NCBI GenBank assembly: GCA_964605655.1
Contig: CAZSDK010000007.1
Span: 62,001-126,000 of the forward strand
DNA: 64,000 bases
Direction: 5' to 3'
Source: JAKLIX01 sp964605655
Lineage (GTDB): Bacteria > Bacteroidota > Bacteroidia > Bacteroidales > CAIXZF01
A program made the translations under genes and the position numbers. The notes beneath the pieces were generated by a model. The model ran no database searches. It was not told the DNA's origin and worked only from the letters and a program-made list of their open reading frames with translations. Below are positions 45,901-55,167 of this stretch, piece after piece (within the stretch, counting starts at the first letter, position 1; the number at the start of each line of letters is the position of its first letter).

Positions 45901-48900
45901 CGTGGATGATCAATCCACTGATCCGACATCTGCGTCAGCTAATCCGTCGACCATCTGTCTGGGTAGCAGCACTGTGCTTACTCTGACAGGAGGAGGTGGT
46001 GGATGCCCTCCCACATCCATAAAATGGTATCGTGATAACTGTGGCACTGAAAACGGTGGGACCTTTGTCGGCACTGGAAACATGATTCTAGTATCCCCTA
46101 CTGCAACGACTATCTATTATGGTCGCTGGGAAGATGGAGCCCCCTGTAACGACGTTTCTAACTGTGCTTCTGTGACAGTAACGGTGAACACATCATCTAC
46201 CAACCCAACATCAGCTACTGCCACCGTTACTACAATCTGTGAAGGACAGAGCACTGATATCTCCCTGGTCGGAGGAACACCCGGTAGCGGAGCATTAGTG
46301 AAATGGTATACCACGTCCTGCGGAAATGTGTATGTCGGCACAGGTTCTCCTCTCACCGTCTATCCTGCCGTTACTACTACATACCACGGCCGTTATGAAG
46401 ATCCTTCTCCCTGTAATACGGTTACTATTTGCAGATCAGTAACGATTACTGTCAACGATACTTCGGCCATGCCGACTTCGGCCTCAGCAACACCATCTAC
46501 CATCTGCAATGGCCAGAATAGTATACTGACACTGTCTGGTGGAGGTGGTGGAACCTCAGAGTCAATCAAATGGTACACTTCCACATGTGGAGGAACATTG
46601 GTGGGATCAGGAAACAACCTTTCGGTAAGTCCTACTGCAACCACTACCTACTATGGGAGATATGAAAACGGATCACCCTGCAACTATGCGACTATATGTG
46701 TCTCTGTTACTGTTACCGTAAACCAGAAATCCACTGATCCGACTTCTGCCACAGCTACTCCTTCCACTATCTGCAACGGTCAGAGTGCTACCCTTGACCT
46801 TGTTGGTGGTGGTGGCGGAACCGGTGAAACCATCCACTGGTACACTTCCTCCTGTGGAGGCACCTCCATTGGTTCGGGTAACGGTCTTTCAGTGAGTCCA
46901 ACGGTGACAACAATCTATTATGGCAGATATGAGGATGGCTCTCCCTGCAATTATACATCAGCATGCGCCATAGTTACTGTCACAGTGAATCAGAAGTCTG
47001 CTGATCCAACTTCTGCCACAGCCAACCCTCTTACTATCTGTGATGGTCAGAGTTCAACGCTAGCCCTTGTGGGTGGTGGTGGTGGTACCAGTGAAACCAT
47101 TCACTGGTATTCCTCTTCTTGTGGAGGAACTTTAGTGGGGTCAGGCAATAATCTCTCAGTAAATCCATCGTTGACAACCACCTATTATGGGCGATATGAA
47201 GACGGATTACCATGTAATTATACCAGCAACTGTGCCGAAATCACTGTAACGGTCCATCAGAAATCTGCGGATCCGACCTCAGCTCAGGCAGATCCCTCAT
47301 TGATCTGCAACGGACAAAACTCTACGCTACTGCTATCAGGTGGTGGCGGTGGTACGGATGAAACTATCCGTTGGTACACAGCATCCTGCGGCGGCACATT
47401 GGTTGGATCTGGCAACAACCTTTCGGTGAGCCCTGTTGCGACGACTACCTATTATGGACGATATGAGAATGGGGCTCCCTGTGATTATGCTTCTTCTTGT
47501 GCCTCTGTGACTGTCACTGTTGATCAGAAGTCAGCCGATCCGTCAGCTGTCATCGCATCTCCGTCTACAATCTGTTTAGGTCAATCTTCCAACCTTAATC
47601 TAAGTGGCGGCGGTGGTGGAACAAGTGAAGCCATTGCATGGTATACGGGTAGTTGTGGCGGCACTCTCATCGGTACCGGAAACGGATTGACTGTGAGTCC
47701 ATTAGTGACTACTACTTACTACGGCCGTTATGAGAATGGTGGCCCCTGTAATTATAATTCACTTTGTGCCTCGGTACAGGTCACAGTAAATCCTCCTTCC
47801 ATTGGTGGCTCTGTTCTTTCAGATCAGGAGATATGCCCAAATACAGCCCCTGCTAACCTGACCTTAAGCGGTCAACAGGGAAGTGTTATCAAATGGCAAT
47901 ATTCAGATGATAATACCTTTAGCAGCCCGACAGATATTAACAATACCTCAACCACGCTTACTTCTGTTGAAATGGGCAACATAGCCGCTGATCGTTATTA
48001 TCGTGCTGTAGTGCAGAACCTGACTTGTCCTACAGCCAACTCCTCCTATGTGAAGATTACGGTACAGGATACTACAGATCCTGTTATTCTCTCAACACCT
48101 TCTGACCTGACCGTTGAATGTGACGGCGTCGGAAATATCACCCAACTGAACACATGGCTTGCTGCTCATGGAGGAACCACTGCTACCGATAATTGTACTG
48201 ATATAACCTGGTCGTATACACCGGATCCCATTATTTTGAGTAATCAATGCGCAGTTACCGGGTCTGTTATTGTAACATTCAGAGCTTCTGATGATTATGG
48301 CAACTATCGCGAGAGGTCAGCTACCTTCACCATTGAAGATAACACCGATCCATCCTGGATCACGCCACCCTCCGATCTTACCGTGGAATGTGACGGCGCT
48401 GGTAACACCACTCAGCTTAACAACTGGCTCAACAGCTTTGCCGGTGATGATGTCTGTGGCAATGCCCTGGTGACCAATGACTTCACCGCCCTGAGCGATG
48501 ACTGCGGTGCTACCGGGTCCGCCCTGGTGACCTTCACCCTCACCGATGACTGTTCTAACTTCATCACCGCTACCGCTACCTTCACCATTGAAGATAACAC
48601 CGATCCATCCTGGATCACGCCACCCTCCGNNNNNNNNNNNNNNNNNNNNNNNNNNNNNNNNNNNNNNNNNNNNNNNNNNNNNNNNNNNNNNNNNNNNNNN
48701 NNNNNNNNNNNNNNNNNNNNNNNNNNNNNGATGACTGTTCTAACTTCATCACCGCTACCGCTACCTTCACCATTGAAGATAACATGTCACCGACCATCAC
48801 ATGTCCCTCAGACATCACTGTTGACAATGATCCTAACGCTTGTACTGCTAATATTACGGTTCCAGTTCCGGATGTCGCTGATAACTGCGGAATCTTATCT

Positions 48901-51900
48901 GTTATCAATGATTACAACAACAGCTCTGATGCCTCGGGTGTCTATCCCGTCGGGACTACTACGGTGATTTGGACCGTAACAGACCAGTGCGGTCATACGT
49001 CGACCTGCTCCCACACAATCACAGTGAAAGATGCTGAATTCCCTTCTGTCACTTGTACAGAACCTATCTATCATTGTATCGAATCTTCATTACTTGGAGA
49101 AGCAATAACCGGTATTTCACCGGTAATCGTTGAAAACTGTGCAGTGGGATCTATTACCTACATTATCTCCGGAGCTACAATCGCCGATGGGCTGAACGAT
49201 GCCAGTGGTACCTTCTTCAATCTGGGAATGAGTGTTGTGACCTACACGGTGACGGATATTCATGACAATACTTCAACTTGCAGTTTTATTGTAGAGGTAT
49301 ATGCCAGGCCCGTTGCTGGGGCTTCGGCTACTCCTCAGGTCCTTTGTCAGAATGATGACTTCACTCTCTTTGGTACGGCTTCCGGAGGAAGTGGTTCAGG
49401 GTACACCTATCAATGGTCAGGTCCCAACGCGTTCACCTCTACTGATCAGAATCCGCTTATCGTAAATGCACAACCAATCCAAAGCGGACTGTACCTGCTG
49501 GTGGTCACCGATTCTCATAACTGTTCTTCTACCAACGATGTAACGGTGGATATCACTGTTAATCCTCTGCCTGAAGTCACTTTTGCAGTGACGATTTCCG
49601 AATCCTGTCTTGATTCTGATCCTATCACTCTGACCGGAGGATTGCCTCTGGGTGGAACCTACAGTGGAAATGGTGTTCTCGACGGTGTGTTCTATCCGGA
49701 TCTTGCAGGTCCGGGCAACCATATCATCACTTACACCTTTACCGATGGAAACGGATGTACCAACCAGGCTATCAATACGGCTTATGTCTATAATTCACTG
49801 CCACCTTCTGTGACTGTTGGTACAGGTGGTGATTACCCGACTCTGACCGGTAATGGTGGATTATTTGAGGCTATGAACTCTCATTCACTGTGCCATAACC
49901 TTCTGGTGACCATTATCAGCAATATCACCGAACCAGCTATTCACGCCCTGAACGCATGGGCAGATGATGGCAACGGACCTTACACTGTAACGCTCGTACC
50001 CGATCAACCGATAGTAAGGAATATCACCGGTAATATCAATCAGGATATGATCCGGATCAATGGTGCAGACAGATTCATCATCGACGGCCGCGTTAATAAT
50101 CAGGGAAAATACCTGTTATTTAGAAATATGGCTGGATACTATACCACCCTTACCTTCATGAATGATGCCTGTAATAATACCATCAGGAATTGTATTATCG
50201 AAGGATGTAACAGGACCTCCGCGAACGGTGTGCTGACCATTGGTACAGGGGCAAGTACTGGTAACGACAACTATCTGATTACGGAAGTAATCTTCAAAGA
50301 AGGCAGTACCAGTATCAATCCTAACAATTTGTTGAGCAGCACCAGTACTTCTACCCAGTCGAACTCGGGAATTGTTGTCCGGAATTGTGAGTTCAAGAAC
50401 TTCAGGAACAGTGGAGTTATTGTTTCAGGAACCGGAGCCGGTACCAACTGGACCATCGAGAACAATGTATTCTATTATAATCTGGCAACTGCAGCCTCAA
50501 CGACGCAGACTGTTATTTACTTCAATCCCGGAGTTTTAGGTACCAATAATATTATCAGAAACAACCATATCGGTGGCAGTAATGTGAGTAACGGCGGTCT
50601 GCCCTGGAAAAACAGTGGTAGTCTGACCTTCAGGGGTATTTTTGCATTATCCGGTACTTATACCATCGAAGATAATGTCATTGATAACATCTGGCTTAGC
50701 AGTACGGGATCAGCATCCTTCATTGGTATCGACCTAAACAATTCCCTGGGAGGACAAAGCACCATCAGCAGAAACATCATCGGAGCCCTTTATACAGCCA
50801 ATTCCATTACTATTTCAGGAACTGGCAACTTTACGGGCATCAATGCGAGTTCATCCCTGTTTACTCAGGTTCTTGAGATGAACTCCATTGCGAATGTGAC
50901 CTATACCAGTACAGGAACTGCCTCACCGATAATCACCGGAATATCAGCCAACAAGGCTGAAATCAGGAAGAATAAGATCTATTCCCTGACCTGTAACGGT
51001 GTGAACCTCACACCCACTCTGCAGGGAATCATCCTGAATGGAATCTCGGGATCTACTAATACCTGTTCCAATAATATGATTTCTCTGGGTGGAGGCACTT
51101 CACTCAATCCGGCCGTCTATGGAATTTTTGACAACTCCGTCTCGAATTCCAACGGGGTTTACTACTACAACACAGTAAACCTATACGGTACCTCGGCAAC
51201 TGGAAAGATCTCTGCTTGTTTCTACAGGAAAAATTCAACGAAGATGACAATGATGAATAACCTGTTCAGCAATTTCAGATCTCCGGTTTCCTTAGGTCAG
51301 TATGCGGTATATACGATCTCCAGCACTTATTGGAATACTTCAAATTATAACGATTTTTACTCTTCTTCCGGACCTCTTGCCTACTGGGCAGGATCCAATA
51401 AGACAACCCTGGCACAATGGCAGGCTGCCTCTGGTAAAGATGCCAACAGCATCTCTGTCGCACCTGTGTATTTCAGTTCTACCAATCTACACCTAACTGC
51501 CGCCAATGCCGGCATCAATAACAAGGGGTATCCCGTTGCGACAGTAACTATCGACATTGACAATGAAGCCCGACATGTCTCAACACCTGACATAGGATGT
51601 GATGAATTCTCAGCTGTACCACCGAGGTTCGAAGAAACCATACCTGAAGGAGTGTTTACCATGAATATCTACCCGAATCCATTCCTGAGCAGTACAACCA
51701 TCGAAATCGAACTTTCTGAGGAGGTTACCGTTGATATGGAGGTGTTTACCCTTTTAGGAGATAAGATTCAGTCACTGGCGAACGGCTCACTTTCCAGGGG
51801 TACCCATACTTATTCCTTTGGGTCTTCCGACTTACCTGCGGGAATCTACATCTGTCGTATGGTCATTGGAGGACAGCAGGTGGTGGTAAAACGAATGCAG

Positions 51901-51912
51901 CTGGTCAAATAA
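42905..51912 (+). CDS. giant Cys-rich repeat surface protein with HYR repeats, beta-helix and T9SS type A signal (two assembly gaps)
   Basis: One gene of about 3,000 codons or more, interrupted by two 100-N gaps. The ATG at 42905 opens a signal peptide (TFFVLVTIIILAGTVNLVKA). Order: eight Ig-like repeats of about 88 residues (to about 45165), HYR-like 96-residue repeats (to 45909, gap 1), seven more Ig-like repeats (to about 47790; 15 in total, usually four Cys each), 85-residue HYR-like repeats (48070-48780, gap 2), an HYR domain (ITCPSDITVDNDPNACTANI), a PKD-like module, a parallel beta-helix-like region (about 49800-51600) and a type A sorting domain (IYPNPFLSSTTIEIE, GDKIQSL, GIYICRMVIGGQ). 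The frame changes across gap 2 only because 100 N is not its true length. Probable adhesin or surface-layer protein. Confidence 0.85.
45756..45855. other. assembly gap 1 (100 N)
   Basis: Both edges lie in the same 288-bp tandem repeat. Comparing equivalent positions, the missing stretch is 220 bp plus any whole number of 288-bp units. That keeps the reading frame, as observed on both sides. Confidence 0.9.
48630..48729. other. assembly gap 2 (100 N)
   Basis: Both edges lie in a 255-bp tandem repeat. The missing stretch is predicted as 170 bp plus a whole number of 255-bp units, which restores the frame that the 100-N placeholder breaks. Confidence 0.88.
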
Positions 51913-51920
51913 TCCAACCT

Positions 51921-51958
51921 ACATCTCCCCGGTGCAGAAGCACGCACCGGGGAGATGT
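51921..51958 (+). terminator. strong hairpin terminator after the giant repeat gene
   Basis: Perfect 15-bp stem ACATCTCCCCGGTGC (51921-51935) with its complement (51944-51958), 8-nt loop, followed by TATTTTT. It separates the surface gene from the CRISPR array. Confidence 0.85.
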
Positions 51959-51978
51959 TATTTTTCCTGCTGCTCACG

Positions 51979-53770
51979 ATACCAGTTGCTCTTCTGATTA
52001 TTTCTTTATGGTAGAAACCACAGCAGGCAGTTTGAGAAAAGGAAATTCATCACGGTTGTGATTGGCTTTCAGATTGTATCTTTATGGTAGAAACCACAGC
52101 CGTCGTGTGTCATAACACGTATTTGATGAGTTGTGATTGGCTTTCAGATTGTATCTTTATGGTAGAAACCACAGCATCCTTGGCATCGTTGGTGAGTATC
52201 CCTATGTTGTGATTGGCTTTCAGATTGTATCTTTATGGTAGAAACCACAGCGGCCAATTCGTATAACCCCAATGCAGTGGCGTTGTGATTGGCTTTCAGA
52301 TTGTATCTTTATGGTAGAAATCACAGCATTTACGAACGACATCATTCACTATGATCCGTTGTGATTGGCTTTTAGATTGTATCTTTATGGTAGAAACCAC
52401 AGCTGGAAAGGCTTAACACACCCCTGGACACCTGTTGTGATTGGCTTTCAGATTGTATCTTTATGGTAGAAACCACAGCGAAGAAGTGAGACTCTTAAAT
52501 ACCTGCTCCGTTGTGATTGGCTTTCAGATTGTATCTTTATGGTAGAAACCACAGCAAGTTTCTATCGTATAACTTGTTTCCATATGTTGTGATTGGCTTT
52601 CAGATTGTATCTTTATGGTAGAAACCACAGCTGAAACCTCTGAACCAACGGTGTAACAGATGTTGTGATTGGCTTTCAGATTGTATCTTTATGGTAGAAA
52701 CCACAGCAGGTGACGAATTCCATCACGAGCTGGGACTGTTGTGATTGGCTTTCAGATTGTATCTTTATGGTAGAAACCACAGCGTCGAGGGTAGGGATGA
52801 ATAAAACAAATCGGTTGTGATTGGCTTTCAGATTGTATCTTTATGGTAGAAACCACAGCGGATTGGGTAGTTTATAACGGTGCTGATCTGTTGTGATTGG
52901 CTTTCAGATTGTATCTTTATGGTAGAAACCACAGCAATCCGTGGGGATCTGAGAAAGGTTCTCATGTTGTGATTGGCTTTCAGATTGTATCTTTATGGTA
53001 GAAACCACAGCTGAAATGGAGATATCTCCTACATCCAATTCGTTGTGATTGGCTTTCAGATTGTATCTTTATGGTAGAAACCACAGCAAGTGTACCGATG
53101 GTTCCCAAATCCTTTGTGTTGTGATTGGCTTTCAGATTGTATCTTTATGGTAGAAACCACAGCATTTCTCCCAATTATAGGAAAACCCTGTATGTTGTGA
53201 TTGGCTTTCAGATTGTATCTTTATGGTAGAAACCACAGCAATATAAGCTATATTTGCTCCTGAATTTGGGTTGTGATTGGCTTTCAGATTGTATCTTTAT
53301 GGTAGAAACCACAGCGATGTTGTTCGACATCAGTCCAGAAAATCAGTTGTGATTGGCTTTCAGATTGTATCTTTATGGTAGAAACCACAGCTGCCAAGTG
53401 TATTGAGAAGGTTCTTGAAGGTTGTGATTGGCTTTCAGATTGTATCTTTATGGTAGAAACCACAGCGATGAGAGCCGTTAAGTTCATCTATACTCTGTTG
53501 TGATTGGCTTTCAGATTGTATCTTTATGGTAGAAACCACAGCCTTTGTAACTTCTGGTATTCATTTTCCAGGGTTGTGATTGGCTTTCAGATTGTATCTT
53601 TATGGTAGAAACCACAGCGCCGTACAAGGTATAGACAGTCTCTTCTTCGTTGTGATTGGCTTTCAGATTGTATCTTTATGGTAGAAACCACAGCAATTTT
53701 GGGGAATATGAAGATGTTCCTACTGTTGTGATTGGCTTTCAGATTGTATCTTTATGGTAGAAACCACAGC
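51979..53770 (+). CRISPR. type II-C CRISPR array, 24 repeats and 23 spacers
   Basis: Repeat of 46 bp beginning GTTGTGATTGGCTTTC and ending GAAACCACAGC, with 23 spacers of 30 bp (two of 29, at 52101 and 53392). The first repeat (51979-52024) is degenerate: its first 24 positions have drifted, the last 22 are intact. Repeats 5 and 6 each carry one C-to-T change (52321, 52373); all later ones are identical. The tracrRNA anti-repeat pairs with the 5' part of the repeat, so crRNAs are read on the + strand. Each repeat contains TATCTTTA, a near match to the TAnnTTTG promoter box, with a TTG 18 nt upstream, so each repeat may promote its own downstream crRNA. The cas-proximal end appears to be the young end. 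Confidence 0.98.
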
Positions 53771-53820
53771 CGCTTAAGCCAAATGCGTTGAGAACCGTGG
53801 TTTCCGGTGATTTCTGCCAG

Positions 53821-53874
53821 AGAAAAAAATGCCCTCTCCTGTTGCCTTGAAGCCAGGTTGGGGCATTTTTTTCT
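53821..53874. terminator. bidirectional terminator between CRISPR array and cas2
   Basis: Perfect 14-bp stem AGAAAAAAATGCCC (53821-53834) and GGGCATTTTTTTCT (53861-53874). It gives a GC stem plus U run on either strand, so it can end array transcripts (+) and the cas9-cas1-cas2 mRNA (-). Only 50 bp lie between the last repeat and this hairpin. Confidence 0.85.
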
Positions 53875-53882
53875 GTCCCAAA

Positions 53883-54221
53883 TCAAAACAATTCCAGTTG
53901 CTGGGGAACCCCTGGAAGGTCCGATTCCTTTTTACCCAGGAATACTTCCATGGAGGCGAATTGCTTGTCGGTGATGGTCATGATACCAATATGACCTTTC
54001 TCAGGGAGAATGCGTTTCACCCTTTTTATATGGGTTTCGGCATTCTCCCTGCTGGGACAGTGCCGCAAATACATCGAAAACTGGAACATGGAAAAACCAT
54101 CAGCCATGATGTCTTTTCGGAAACGGGTGGCTATTCTTCTTTCTTTTTTTGTAACCACCGGAAGATCAAAAAATACAAGTATCCACAAGATCCTATAGGA
54201 ACTAAAACATTGATTTTCCAT
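53883..54221 (-). CDS. cas2: CRISPR-associated endoribonuclease/integration protein Cas2
   Basis: 112 aa. Cas2 forms the spacer-integration complex with Cas1. Seen: N-terminal ferredoxin-like strand ILWILVFFDLPVVTKKERR with the conserved Asp (residue 19), the FSMYLRHC strand, and the HIGIMTITDKQF strand. It is the last gene of the cas9-cas1-cas2 operon, 1 nt after the cas1 stop. No csn2 or cas4 follows, which fits subtype II-C. The gene ends 9 bp before the shared terminator. Confidence 0.96.
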   Translation of the reverse strand: MENQCFSSYRILWILVFFDLPVVTKKERRIATRFRKDIMADGFSMFQFSMYLRHCPSRENAETHIKRVKRILPEKGHIGIMTITDKQFASMEVFLGKKESDLPGVPQQLELF

Positions 54222-54222
54222 T

Positions 54223-55167
54223 TTACACTGACCTTGTACTCATGAATTCAGGATAAAGTATTTTTCTTTCGTCTCCCTCAAAACAACGAGCAAGAGAAGC
54301 GGTGGTCCTTTGCATGGCCACCTCCAACGGCATCCTGTCTCCTTCCATCTGCACATCGGACTGACCCAGTACAAAGAAATGCTTTTTCTGATCCAGGCTA
54401 ATCTCCCTGTAATCCACACCAGAGCGGGTGATCCTTACTACAATTTCATCGACGAAGGGCCGATAGGGTTCCATCACATCATCGGCCAGGCAGTAGGCAT
54501 TGTACTTATTCCGGTGATGAATCCCCAGGGTGGGGAGCAAACCCGAACCCACAAGGCAACGGGCTGTCATTGCCCGAAGTATGGAGTAGCCATAGTTGAG
54601 CAGGTTGTTTGGGGGATCCCCTTCACGGCTCCTGGAGAAGAACAGTTCCATTGGGAATAGATGGCTCCAGTAATACTGGGCCCCTTTGGCTTCGCACTGG
54701 GTCCCATCCCCCGATGAGACCTCTTTTGCATATTTTTCCAGGAGACCTGAATCCCTTCCTGCCTTCCGCAACATAGCAGCCTGGTTTTTCAGTTTGGCTT
54801 TTACCGTCTGTTGCCAAAGCTGTTTCTTAAGAGACACACCAGCATCGATCTGAGCTTTGAACCTTTCCTGCTGGATATAATGTACATCAAGGGGAAGAAA
54901 AAGTCCGTTGGGATGATGGGTCGCATCGCAGGTGATCACAGCAGTGTTGTTCTCCATCAGAGCAGATAAAAGAGCGTGGGACAGGGTAACCTGCATGTTC
55001 TCTATTATAATTGTTCCTATGTCTTCAACAGGGATGCTGGCAACGGCCTCTCTCTTGAAATCTTCCGGCAGGGCATCACTTTTCTCCACCACCGGCAACC
55101 TGACCAGCAATTGTTTGTTACCCAGACTTAGATAGACAGGATTACTGAAAACCAGGGTTCTTCTCAT
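54223..55167 (-). CDS. cas1: CRISPR-associated integrase Cas1
   Basis: 314 aa, metal-dependent integrase for new spacers. Seen: N-terminal beta domain (LVFSNPVYLSLGNKQLLVRL), then the alpha-helical catalytic domain with the conserved Glu in QCEAKGAQYYW (E159), His in LGIHHRNKYNAYCLADD (H217 or H218) and Asp (D229/D230). The ATG shares one base with the cas9 stop (TAATG), indicating coupled translation. Type II Cas1 length and motif spacing. Confidence 0.97.
   Translation of the reverse strand: MRRTLVFSNPVYLSLGNKQLLVRLPVVEKSDALPEDFKREAVASIPVEDIGTIIIENMQVTLSHALLSALMENNTAVITCDATHHPNGLFLPLDVHYIQQERFKAQIDAGVSLKKQLWQQTVKAKLKNQAAMLRKAGRDSGLLEKYAKEVSSGDGTQCEAKGAQYYWSHLFPMELFFSRSREGDPPNNLLNYGYSILRAMTARCLVGSGLLPTLGIHHRNKYNAYCLADDVMEPYRPFVDEIVVRITRSGVDYREISLDQKKHFFVLGQSDVQMEGDRMPLEVAMQRTTASLARCFEGDERKILYPEFMSTRSV

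Noticed and set aside
48784..51912. A separate gene starting at ATG 48784
   Set aside because: The frame is open back to the edge of gap 2 and continues the 85-residue repeat. With the predicted gap length it joins the upstream frame, so the ATG is internal.
53284..53487. A 67-codon ORF inside the CRISPR array
   Set aside because: Made of repeat and spacer sequence; its apparent peptide repeats come from the 46-bp repeat.
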